Assembly (NCBI GenBank): GCA_013368325.1
Contig: JAACJK010000109.1
Location: 992,001 to 1,056,000, forward strand
Direction: 5' to 3'
Length of the DNA stretch: 64,000 bases
DNA from: Ephemerocybe angulata
Lineage: Eukaryota; Basidiomycota; Agaricomycetes; Agaricales; Psathyrellaceae
Notes under the pieces: model-generated
What the model was told of the DNA's origin: nothing
What the model saw: the letters and a program-made list of their open reading frames with translations, nothing else
The model's database searches: none
Made by a program: the position numbers and the translations under genes
Shown here: positions 35,235 through 45,326 of the stretch, piece after piece
Numbering within the stretch: position 1 is the first letter of the stretch
Layout of the letters: every line of letters starts with the position of its first letter

Positions 35235-36504
35235 TTTGAGAGAGGGATGGGGGGCGTAAAGGAATGAAGATTAATGAATGGAAGGCGTTGGCTTTATACG
35301 AAGAAGTCGACAGCGGGCAACTCTAAGGCAAGGCACAGGCTGCGACCTGGGTCGGGGGATCCGAAATTCACACAGCCACCATCAATCGCACCATCAAGAC
35401 CTCTCGAGGAGAGCCTTTCTGACAGCTCCGACTGTCTTTCCTCCGTCCTTGCTGTGCGTAATGTGTGCTCGCCGCAGAAGACATCGGACACACAAAAACC
35501 GCGTGCTAGAGGCGAGCTACGTTTGAGCGCTGAATCTAACGTACAACGCCCAATACCGCTACGGATTCCCCGGCAACTTATGAACTGGTTTCAATTTCAT
35601 GAGTTACCTTCCAATATCTGGCTCTAAATGACATTGGTTTAGTATGCCTCTATCAAGCACCTTTTTGAATACCCCGAACATTTTCTTGGCCTTTCTTGTG
35701 ACTGACCTCCAGCTCTGAAGCTATTTTTGGGTCAGGATCCAGGGAACGGAAGAGGCCCCGCGACGAGCGGGGCGCTCGAGATCGTTCATAGGCATATCCG
35801 ACCCGTCCCTGCACCATGATCTAATGAATAGCCTTGCGGACCTACCGGTCCATAGGTGCTTGTATCGCTCATTTTGCGCTTGTGTGCAACTGCCATGGGC
35901 CATGGCACACAGCCCACCACGTTTCAATCCTCCCTCAGGTTCTTGGGGATATATTCCTTCAACTTGAGGGGTATAGCGATACCGCCAGAGACTGGAGCTA
36001 CTGCGCCCTAGTAGGGGTACCGCCTGTACACTGCCAGGTATATCTGCGGCCGGCCAAAGCCTTGGGATGGCTTCTACTGAATTTTTGTGTCGTTCATTGG
36101 CGGCAGCGCATCTCGTAAGTCATCCTTGCCGTGTTTTAGTGTGCACACGGGAGCTTACCACAAGAGCCTCTCCGACTCAGGACCTCAGGCTCGGGAGTCA
36201 GGCCTCTCTGCTTTCCCTTGCTTTCCAAGGAAGACATGTATGATCCGCGCATTTCGGTGCGGGGGTATATGTTGTCGCGTTCACTGTGCCGAACATACGC
36301 AACTCAAGATGCCATTTGCTCCCATCAGGGAGTCTCTCTCAGTCTTATAAGACAAAGAGCCCTAGGACATCATGGTCACAGCGGCCCTTCCTTTAACCCC
36401 GCAGCAAGACGGTGACTGCGGATTGACTCGATATAATAGCTTCTCCTCGAGCGCTCAATAGGCGAACCCACCCGCTTCTTACCACCACCCGTCGAGCTGC
36501 TGCA
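35235..36504. other. Divergent intergenic region (1.27 kb)
   Basis: Lies between the copy B start and the GNAT start. No gene is supported; the frames are short with no domain. It is one of the two longest gene-free stretches here, so a non-coding RNA or a decayed element is possible, but I see no repeat or hallmark. Confidence 0.4.
35293..35298 (-). promoter_or_regulatory. TATA box of the GPI protein gene (copy B)
   Basis: TATAAA on the minus strand, about 60 bp before the ATG at 35234. Confidence 0.5.
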
Positions 36505-37562
36505 ATGACCGAGGTACAACTGTGGTCTAAGCATCTTCAATTAGACACAGACCCTCGCGTTGGGTTTTTAAAGACCGGTACGCCTCCGATTCCTGTAGAG
36601 CTCGAGCAATGACCCAACTGCTGAGATGGTACATACTTCAGCGCACATACCGAGGGCCGACGCATCGTATGACTTGGCATTCAAGCCTGATCCTTTGGTC
36701 ACGTACTTGGGAGCGGTATGGCGCCTTTTCAACATCCTGAGCTTCGGCGCTTACAGAATCAAAGGACGAGAAGCAGACGCTGTTGAGGCAGTTTAGAAGA
36801 CGATGCATTATGTTTCTGTCTCTTTTCGTCTGGGTAAGATCACAGGTGTGCTTGACTATCGGCCGGGGTTCTGCGATAGCCATGGCGTACGTATCATATT
36901 ATCCTGGTCGAACTATCAAACTCAGGACACGTTTGCCATCTAGCATAGTTCCTTCGAAGGTTACTCCAAGCCTGAAAGTCAGGTTTTTGAAGTGGCTCCT
37001 TGGAGTTGTCTACAAAAAGAATCGCTCTTTGTTCAGCAGCAAAGAGGCGCTCAAGGTGTGACTACTTCATACCTCCTTGCGACGGCACTGAATTGCCGTT
37101 CCCTGTGATATAAAGCGAAGAACTGACTACGACGCCAAATTGGAGGCAATCATCGGAGATAAGATTGGGGACAAGTCCAAACTCGAAGGGATGATATATG
37201 TCCCTCTTGTCATGACTGCACCTGAGTCGCAAGGACGCGGGTACGCAAGCACCCTCCTCGCAAGAGTGACTGCATTGGTGAATCCCCGTCAACTTGGCTC
37301 TCATTCGATAGGCTTACGAAAGAAATCCAGGCAGATTCCATGAAACTCTCTGCTTGGCTTGTTTCGAGCAATATAGCCAATGAGCCGTTCTATAGCAAAC
37401 ATGGCTTCAAGACCGTCGGGGTCTTCACCGTTGGAGATGATAACCCAACCTGGACTAAGGGTCCTATCGTTGTACAAGTTGTGAGTTGACTAGCAGTTTG
37501 CATTTAGCGAGAGGTGTTCACACTTTTTCCAGATGTTACGGGAGCCCAAGTCCAAGGCATGA
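36505..37562 (+). CDS. GNAT-family N-acetyltransferase
   Basis: Seven exons fit: 36505-36577, 36642-36715, 36765-36886, 36944-37055, 37146-37277, 37331-37480 and 37533-37562, total 693 nt and 230 aa. The acetyl-CoA-binding pyrophosphate loop is visible as TAPESQGRGYASTLL, followed by VTALAD, AWLVSSNIANEPFYSKHGF, and the fungal C-terminal block VGDDNPTWTKGPIVV. The N-terminal part has PRADASYDLAFKPDPLVTYL. Two acceptors (before 36765 and 37146) are the only ones that keep the frame, and they leave weak pyrimidine tracts, so those junctions are uncertain. Substrate unknown. Its stop is 66 bp from the next gene's stop. Confidence 0.8.
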
Positions 37563-37628
37563 GCGGAAAGTTGAATTGCAAAGCTATATTTACGGCAATA
37601 CTGGAACCACATAGCATACCTTCAGAGT

Positions 37629-39761
37629 TTAGTAGGCGAATCCCTCTTTTCTTACACTGTCTTTCTCCAATCCCACCACGTTGACCAACGAGTTGATGAC
37701 CAGATTCTCGAACTCCTGCGGACCACACACATACCCCTCTCTCCCCATCAGAATTTCCTTTTGCTCCTTGAACCATCCTTCGTCCAGCCTTCCCTTGTGA
37801 ACTCGGACGTCGAAAGGCAGAGGCGACCCCGCTGACTCAGTCTTGTCAGCGATGTACTCCTTGCTTGTAAAGACATGGAGATGCAGTTGAATGTTCGAAG
37901 GCACTGGGGCGTCAGCCGATTGCAGTCGATACACCTCTTCGATGAGGGGTATGAGTACATCGGGTTCTCGGGTAGAGAGGAGGAATACGATGTCCCAGGA
38001 GCGACTGCGAACCGAGTCGGAGGGGGAAGAGAGGAGTGCGCGAAGCATGGTGATGAATGGCGTAAAGCCAATGCCACCGGCGCCCCACACGAGATTTCGA
38101 GGAGGAAGTGAGGGGGAACCGATATCAGATCTCGGATCGGACGGTCCTGTGTAGTCGGCACCCTCCCCCTTCTCGGTGTCCAGGTAGAAGTCTCCCGAAA
38201 TGCCCACGATGCCTGGCTGAATCTCGAAGCGAGACAAATCTTTGAGAAGGTCGGGATCCTTCGCCTTCATCCGTCTTGCAATGCTGAAGAGCGCGCCCGT
38301 GACGGCACCGCCCTCCTTCTCCTTCATCGTAAGCTGGAACGCCGTACCTTCTACGGTATCCGACTCCGGTGTAGGCGGGTGGTACGAAGACACTGTCCAT
38401 GTGCGAATCAGGTCGTCGTTAACCAGACTTGGTTTATCCTGCGACATATGCCTGTATTGTGGGCCTCCCAGTAGGCTTTTCCAGTCCAGTATGACAGCCT
38501 GACCAGGGAGAATTTGGAGGGGAACGGAGGGCTTGAAGGTGAAGGTCGCGATGGTTGAACTGTGCAGGCTGACGCTCTGCAGCATCGCCTTTGGAGAATT
38601 TCCAGTGAAGAACTTGCCCCCTCCCCCTTGTGCTTCGATCTCTTCTTTCAAATACTTGATGGGAGGGCTATACGGGCTGACCCCAATCTCCTCCTTTGAC
38701 GATAGAGGCGCCTGGCGTACGGACAAAGCGTCTTTGATAAACCGGTAGCCAGTCACGCGGAGTGTGGTGAGGGAATGTTGCATGGGCATGATGGCCTCCG
38801 CAGCAGGACCTTGGATGTTCTCCGCATCTCCAGTGAGATATAGTACGTCCCCGGTTTTGAAATCGGCGATGGCAAGGGAAGCGACAGGCGTATACTCGAT
38901 GTTTCCCAGGGTGCTCATAAATCGGTTGCCGCTGTAATCTGGGAGGACGAGGGTGCGTCCGTCGGAAGGTTTGACGCGTACCCAGCCTGCGCGACCACCG
39001 CGGTGGTTTATCCCTAAGTGAGAAGGAAAGCGTTTGGCGTCGGATGATGAGGGGTGGTAGGCGGAGCCGAGCCAGACTGTGTCGGCTGCGTGAATGAAGG
39101 AGATGACGTCCGAGGGAAGGCGGTCTGTGGGAGACATATCTGTCTGGTCATGTACGAGAGTGGGATGGGTCTTTGGATGCGGTTCGACTGCACGGAGAAC
39201 GATGTATTTTGGGCAGTTCCTGTAGTTGATAATCAATATATACGCATAGACGAGGCTTACAGAGAGAACGTACCCAGTAGCTTCATTGACCTCCACGTCA
39301 AAGGTGACCGTCCGGCCATCCTCGTTCCGCTCGACGCTCTTGACCTTCCCCGCCAATTTATTCCTCCGCCTCGTAGAGACCTCCACCCCAATTCCAGCAA
39401 TCAACATTTCCGTCCCCTCTACATCCTCAAACTCCCCGGAGTTCTCCCAGAAAGGGTCGCCCTCCCAAATTCGAGGTTTCAGTTGAAGAGTCGTGTATCC
39501 CTTGGGCTTGATCCACCCGATCTCCCCGGTTCCACTCGCAAGTATAGAACTCCACGGGCGGCCCTTCTTATCCAGGGTGACGACAGGTAAGAAGTGGAGG
39601 TTCGAGGTGTGGAATTTCATGTGTTGCTGCGTGAGTTCGCCGTAGATGCTCCGCCAGGCGTCGCTAACGCCAGGAGCCTTGTCGAACCCCATCTTGTGGT
39701 GCATGGCCTTTTCGCCTGGGTGCCACCCATTGACCCCACTCCCGACTGTGAAGGCTGCCAT
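37629..39761 (-). CDS. PNPOx-like FMN-binding/ferredoxin-reductase-like fusion oxidoreductase
   Basis: Two exons separated by a 54-nt intron that has no stop in frame; spliced length 2079 nt, 692 aa. The N-terminal half carries a pyridoxamine 5'-phosphate oxidase-like split barrel (SNLHFLPVVTLDKKGRPWSS; then SDVISFIHAADTVWLGSAYH and DYSGNRFMSTLGNI). The C-terminal half is a flavodoxin/ferredoxin-reductase module: FAD-binding RTWTVSSYHP, nucleotide-binding LVWGAGGIGFTPFITML, and the terminal YVCGPQEF motif. No 2Fe-2S cysteine cluster is present at the end. I chose the Met at 39761 (MAAFTVGSGVNGWHPGEKAM); an upstream in-frame Met is possible. Substrate unknown. Confidence 0.85.
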   Translation of the reverse strand: MAAFTVGSGVNGWHPGEKAMHHKMGFDKAPGVSDAWRSIYGELTQQHMKFHTSNLHFLPVVTLDKKGRPWSSILASGTGEIGWIKPKGYTTLQLKPRIWEGDPFWENSGEFEDVEGTEMLIAGIGVEVSTRRRNKLAGKVKSVERNEDGRTVTFDVEVNEATGYVLSVSLVYAYILIINYRNCPKYIVLRAVEPHPKTHPTLVHDQTDMSPTDRLPSDVISFIHAADTVWLGSAYHPSSSDAKRFPSHLGINHRGGRAGWVRVKPSDGRTLVLPDYSGNRFMSTLGNIEYTPVASLAIADFKTGDVLYLTGDAENIQGPAAEAIMPMQHSLTTLRVTGYRFIKDALSVRQAPLSSKEEIGVSPYSPPIKYLKEEIEAQGGGGKFFTGNSPKAMLQSVSLHSSTIATFTFKPSVPLQILPGQAVILDWKSLLGGPQYRHMSQDKPSLVNDDLIRTWTVSSYHPPTPESDTVEGTAFQLTMKEKEGGAVTGALFSIARRMKAKDPDLLKDLSRFEIQPGIVGISGDFYLDTEKGEGADYTGPSDPRSDIGSPSLPPRNLVWGAGGIGFTPFITMLRALLSSPSDSVRSRSWDIVFLLSTREPDVLIPLIEEVYRLQSADAPVPSNIQLHLHVFTSKEYIADKTESAGSPLPFDVRVHKGRLDEGWFKEQKEILMGREGYVCGPQEFENLVINSLVNVVGLEKDSVRKEGFAY

Positions 39762-40376
39762 AGATGTGTTCTGTTGCTCAAGCGCCCAAGAATTACAGAT
39801 GCGGTGGACAATGATTCGGTTGGAATTTGCAGGAGGGAAGGGAGATCCAGGGGGTTGTATGCCCGTGAAGGGCGATGTCGCATGCCCTATATACAAATTG
39901 TCTCCTTTGGCGATACCTGATCATTAGGGGTGTATTGAGAAGAGTGGAGGCTGTATGACGAAGGGATCAGTCAGCATACCTTGCCAAGCGTGGGTAAGTG
40001 CTACAAGCGCTCAAGCTGGGTGGCGCGGCGAGAAGGAGGGAATTAGCTGATAAATACATGAACACGACGTACTTGCTTGGTGTGCACCCCTAATGGGGGC
40101 TATAAACCCAGAACCGCTTGTAGAGAACAGGTGTCCCTTGAAACAAAGTCAGTGAATCTGATTAACGAGCAAGCGATACAAAGGTCGGCGAATTCAGCCC
40201 GGACTGGCCCACAGCGCCCAAGCTAGGCCGTGAAAGAGGCGAAGGAAAAGTCTGAAGAAAGCCTGTTCTTCTCTCAGTATACATAATGTACAACAGGGGA
40301 AAGGGTACAGTGTCCAATGTCACGTCCAACCGCGATACCACACGGATATTGATTTGTCGATTCTGGAGTCACTCAG
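39762..40376. other. Intergenic region between same-strand genes
   Basis: About 615 bp: promoter of the fusion oxidoreductase and the 3' flank of the KCH gene. No coding region supported. Confidence 0.4.
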
Positions 40377-42137
40377 CTAGACGGGAGACCTGTCCGTTTC
40401 CAACGGAGCCCGCGCTTCAGGTAAGTAGTAGTCAATGGTGTCGGAGACTTCATCCACCTCCAACGATGGCATGCGCCCAAGCCGTCGTCTTGCTATACGC
40501 GGGACTGTGATTTCAGGAGTAGGAGTTTCCACCTCTTTTTCTGGCGACGACCTTCGTCGCTTGTGCTTTCGGTGGCGGGTCTTCTTTCGTGTACCTGAGA
40601 GAAGGTCGTTTGCGTGGTACTGCGATGGGGCGTCTTCCTCGGGGAGTGGCGGGCTGTCGGGGGGAATGATAGTGATTTCAAAAGAGTCCACCGACTCGTT
40701 ATCCGTGGACTCAATGGGTGAAGGACATTCGAGCACGAGCTCAATGTCATCATTGTCGACCTTTTCGCCCCCGTCGTCCTCTTTCTCCGTCTCGAAGGAC
40801 TCTGTCCCCTCCTTCCTCAACCGCGCCTTGAGTGCAGCGAGGTCGATTTCTTCATCGAGTACCACGTCCAGCGAGAATTTGGGCAACGTCGGTTGAGGGA
40901 TAGGCTTCCCGGCCTTGTCTGTAATGCGGTTCTTCACCGGGTCAGATATCGCAGCCTTCTGAAGTTTGACACTATTCAGGGCGCGCTGCCTGGCCCCCCG
41001 TTTCACAACTTCGAGGATGCGCTTTCGACGGGTGTTCATTCAGATAGGGATATGAACGGAGTTTCTGATGGTAGCGTACCTTGTTCACTCGATGACAGAC
41101 GTAATTCTGGATAACAATTAGGCGTGCGTAAGTTCATGTTCAGGCCTTGTTATAGATTTGTCCTTACCGTTAGGTTGCCACGGACTTTGAAGAAATAGAG
41201 AGGCACGTAGCACACGACGGCGAAGAGTAGGAGGAGGAGGGAACTTGCACAGACCAATACGGAGAATGATGCTGTGACTGTAAGGAGAGTGGTGGTTTTG
41301 CCGTAACCAGAGAAGAATTTGTGGAATATATTGCCCTTGCCCTTGATACGCAAGAACCAGAGTGCGTGGAGCATGACAGCGTTGATAACCTGGCGAGGTG
41401 CTTCGGATAGAAGCAGGCGCACCGAACCTAATAAGGGGCGTCAGTGTGGGCGCTTGCAAGGAAAGTTACTTGCAGGCGTACCTTGAAAGGTGAAGAAAAC
41501 CATAAACGAGAGGTCGTCCATCTTTGTCGTGCTATCCTGGAGGTGCTCGAAGAAGCAGAAGTGGTCGTAGGATCGGATGGAATAATAGGTATTGGCTATC
41601 TCGTTGGTGAAAGTAAGGGCAACGTTGCGACTTATGATAATCCCTCTGCTTTTCCGCCATTCGAAGAATAACTGCCTAGAGATTTAGGATATTTGACGCT
41701 GCAAGCGTAAAACTGTTCTCACCAGGACGAATGATAGCAGCACACTACCAGAGAAAATCCACTTGCCGATACTAAATCGAATGACAAAACACCCTGGTGT
41801 GTTCATACACCGTTCTACAACTTCGTCGGACCATTTCGAGCTGGCCAACATCGTGATAGCGCCAATAATATCGGCTATGTATGTTCCAATTGACTTGAAA
41901 ACGTTGAAGTAGGCCCAAATATACCTGGCACCACCGTAAGGAAGCTGTCCAAGCTTATGATTACAACGACCTACCAGGCCTTCGTCATTCGCGAATTGTT
42001 GCGAAAGTCCCAGATATTCATATAATCAAACTAGAGCCAGGGTCTTGAGCTAAAGGGCCATCCATGCGCTGAGGATGGCGTACCTCGTATTCAGGAACTG
42101 CCTCCTTCTTCCATTTCGATTTTGGTCCTCCACACAT
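40377..42137 (-). CDS. KCH-family potassium transport protein (Kch1-like)
   Basis: Fungal plasma-membrane protein of the Kch1/Kch2 family, which mediates low-affinity K+ influx and activates calcium uptake on stress or mating. Seven exons, 42137-42084, 42030-41975, 41924-41723, 41671-41482, 41427-41168, 41106-41080 and 41021-40377, total 1434 nt and 477 aa. Family blocks: WKKEAVPEYEFDYMNIWDFR, AYFNVFKSIGTYIAD, FSIGKWIFSGSVLLSFV, FTNEIANTYYSIRSYDHFCF, APRQVINAVMLHALWFL, and NYVCHRVNKRI. The 27-nt sixth exon encodes the NYVCHRVNK piece. At least three membrane segments are visible. The C-terminal ~200 residues are an acidic then Arg-rich cytoplasmic tail. Confidence 0.9.
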
Positions 42138-42397
42138 ATTCGCGCACTAGAGAAAAGGAGTGTGTTGAAAGAGAGGGAGTCGGTGAGCAGGAAACTTGGT
42201 AGACGTCGTGAGAGCTCTGTCAAAGAGGTATTGTATACTCGAACACTGCACTGGCAACAGCACTATCGAGTTGACAGCGGCCTTCCCAAATCGTCCGTCT
42301 GAATTGGAGTCCGATTCCCAAGAAAGAAACCCCCAAATACAGGTACAGCGCAGGTACGTATAAGTATCACAGCATGTCATTGTCAAGGTCGTAAAAT

Positions 42398-43523
42398 TCA
42401 TTGAGAATCTGTTGTCACGAAACTTGAAGTCCTTCTTATTCCCAGTCCCAGACCGGAAGGGTCCCCTGTCGCAGAGCGCCGCATGATGGGCCCATCCCCC
42501 GTCGCGCGCCGCGGGGGAGTGCGAAGCTTGACGTTCGTGGAGTGGATCGCGCTCCCGACGTCGATTTCCTGTGCGCGCCCCATAGGCGATCGAGGAGGCC
42601 CGCTCCCGGAGTACTGCCGCGGCATGGGTGAGAGAGGCATGCTGGGTAATGGAGATAGAGGTCGAGGCGGGGGCAGGGGAGAGCGAGGGGCGATGAGTCC
42701 TTCTGATGTATCGTTGCGTGTGGAGCGTCCGCGTATTCTCGGGAGTGTGTCGAAGGAGAGGAGGTTGAAGATTGAGCGAATCAAGGATACCCGTTGGTGT
42801 GTCGAGACTGTCGCTGTTGGAGACCCGGGCGTGGGATCGTCTGCGGTGAATAGGTGAGCCCGTTTATAGATGTGAAGAGTAGTGGTATCACTTACTGCCA
42901 TTAGCCGTAGGGAGAGCATGGTCGTTTGCGCTGAGACTGAGGAAGAGGAAGAGAGGGGCTAGCCAGACACAGAGTCCGAAGAACGCAGCGATCTCCGTAA
43001 ACCCTGGAACGTGGGGTGCCGCAGCCCGGTACGTCTTCAGTCTTCGCGCCTCGCTCGTCAGCCGAGCAAAGTAGTAGAACCATATGAAGTGGTCGGAGAT
43101 GACGAGGAGACACGACGCGACGAATGGGATGGAGGTGAGTTCGATAAGGGGCCAGGTGTCGGAGAAGTTCTGCAGGTAGACGAGGTGACACAGGATCGAA
43201 AAGCCCGTTTGCAGGAATGGAAGGTTGTCTGTGAAGTAGAGCAGGACGTGAAGAGCTATCACAGCCTTGTGGTAGGTCGCGTCAGATGAAACTTAATTAT
43301 ACGTGGGACGTGACACGTACATATATGCTCCGTTGGCCGATGGTTTTGGCCAAGCGCGCATGCTCCTCGATGAGTTCAGATACATATAGCAATCCGCTGG
43401 CTAGCGAGAGAGTTACGAAGGCGAAAGCAGCAAGGATAGCGAGGTAACTGGAAGGATGGTTATCACTCTCTGCATACTCAGACTCAAGACGAGTGCGTAC
43501 CTGATATAATACAAGACACCCAT
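42398..43523 (-). CDS. SVP26: ER-Golgi cargo receptor SVP26 (Erv26/TEX261 family)
   Basis: COPII-associated export adaptor for type II membrane proteins such as mannosyltransferases. Four exons, 43523-43501, 43447-43321, 43265-42896 and 42840-42398, total 963 nt and 320 aa. Four membrane segments: MGVLYYISYLAILAAFAFV, VIALHVLLYF, SIPFVASCLLVISDHFIWFY and the stretch ending LFLFLSLSAND. Family marks ASGLLYVSELIEEHAR and SDHFIWFYYFAR are clear. The C-terminal 145 residues are a Pro/Ser/Arg-rich cytoplasmic tail, much longer than in yeast Svp26. The promoter is shared with DID2 (286 bp between starts). Confidence 0.92.
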
Positions 43524-43809
43524 CTCTAAAATAGCGGCCAGAACCCGCTGAGCCTATTCCAAATAGTCTACAGTTAAAGATGAGCTGGCGTTCTCGAGGA
43601 ATGGACCAAAAAACAAGGGGTCAACGTAGACCTTCTCCCAGGAACGAACGAAGCTGCACCTGGCGGCCCGCGGCCCACCCTTTAACGCGCCTTGCCCCAC
43701 GTGGACGTGGCGGTGCACCCTTGGCTTGGCAGGCGCCGACTCCGGACGGCGGTGGGCAGCAGCGCCGCGCAGCTGCACAGGAATCAGCCTTGACCAACTT
43801 TCCACCACC

Positions 43810-44687
43810 ATGAGCAACCTAGAGAGTGAGTAGCGCCAACTGCCCCCAAACCCCCAACTAACAACAATCTCAGAGACCTTGTTCCAGCTGAAGGTGTGGC
43901 TCAGACCCTGAATCAACCCTTCCGAGCACAGGAGATCTAAATGACGTCCATATTCCCAGTTCACAGCCAAATCCCTGAACCGGCAAGCAAAGAAGGCTCA
44001 GAAAGACGAGAATGCCGAGAAAGCAAGGCTAAAGAAAGTGGGTGCCTACCATCCCAACCCCCTTTCAATCCAGCCCAAGGCTAACTCGACACTTCCTTAC
44101 TTCTCCCCACAGGCTCTCCTCCAGGGTAACAACGACGGTGCCCGGATATACGCCTCCAATGCAATCCGCAAGAAGTCCGAGGCCCTGAACCTCCTCCGCC
44201 TAGGGAGCAGAATAGACGCCGTCGCGAGCCGAGTCGAGACGGCCGTAACGATGCGGCAGGTCACAGGCAACATGGCGTCTGTGGTAAAGGGAATGGACAG
44301 GGCCATGGAGACCATGAACCTCGAACGGGTGCGTCCTCCCACCATCTCCCACCATTTCCACACAGCTACCTAACAACGCACACACACTATCTATATATGT
44401 TACTCTAGATCTCGATGGTCATGGACAAGTTCGAGTCGCAGTTCACAGATCTGGATGTGCAGACGTCGTACATGGAGGACACGATGTCCGCGACGACAGC
44501 CATCTCCACGCCGCAAGATCAGATCGACCAGCTCCTCCGGCAGACGGCGGAAGAGGCGAACATCGAGCTGCAGCAGGACCTCGACGCGAAGGCCGCGCCC
44601 GTGTCCGAAGTCTCGCCTCCCGCAATGCTCAAAGACGAGGACGACAAGCTTGCTGAGCGCCTACGTGCCCTGAGGCCTGCGACATGA
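43810..44687 (+). CDS. DID2: ESCRT-III-associated DID2/CHMP1 (Vps46)
   Basis: Vps4-recruiting ESCRT-III protein acting in multivesicular body sorting and membrane scission. Five exons, 43810-43825, 43874-43893, 43960-44037, 44113-44328 and 44409-44687, total 609 nt and 202 aa, the usual length. The first two coding exons are only 16 and 20 nt. Basic N-terminal helix [19 protein letters not shown], then [19 protein letters not shown] and [20 protein letters not shown] are CHMP1 hallmarks. The C-terminus carries a MIM1 element, [10 protein letters not shown], that binds the Vps4 MIT domain. Confidence 0.96.
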
Positions 44688-45326
44688 TCGATAGATTGTA
44701 TATCCACACACCCTTTGCTCTCGTCCTGCAAAGCCCTTTGTATACCACCACTTTCTGTATTGTAGTTCTACCATTCTCGCTTGAATCATCTGTAGTCATC
44801 TTGAATCATGTCTGATTTCGTATAGGACAATTAAACGATAGCTACGTAACAGCATGGTGGTTGCATCGAACATGAAAGAGCGTCTAGCAGACATAACGGG
44901 TATTAGCGCGCATTAGGAGCGTAAGCTGCATAGCAAGTGGGAGAACGTGTGGGGTAGTTAGTTAGAAGAAAGTGAGATCCGCTGGGAATTAGGATTATGA
45001 AAGATAGGATGGGGCGGGGAATAGGTCACGCAAGAAAGGAGGGTAAGATGAAAAGTATACAGATGGAACGAAGCAAGAGAATAAATCAAAGAATAAATGA
45101 ACTGTGAGCTACAGAAACCTGGTAAATGGATGTGATGATGTCTAGAAGCCGAGGAACCAAAGAGAACGGAGGAGGAAGGATCAACCAAGGTAAGAAGGAT
45201 ACAGTGAGCGAGTGCCTGAAGAAACCTGAGCGGGATAGTATACACCAAATGAAGCAGGAGAAAGGATGAAAAGACGGTGGGGTAAGGAGAGTTGAAGGTC
45301 CAGACTCTGGAAGCTTGATGCCTCAG
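44688..45326. other. Convergent intergenic region
   Basis: About 640 bp between two 3' ends. The plus strand is purine-rich from about 44960 to 45300 and carries no supported gene. Confidence 0.4.

Noticed and set aside
35235..36504. Possible transposon remnant in the long gene-free stretch
   Set aside because: No terminal repeats, target-site duplications or transposase-like frames were found on reading both strands.
36760..37350. Possible frameshift in the GNAT gene, suggesting a pseudogene
   Set aside because: With the acceptor at 37330/37331 and two other junctions, all seven exons stay in frame and sum to 231 codons, so no frameshift is needed.
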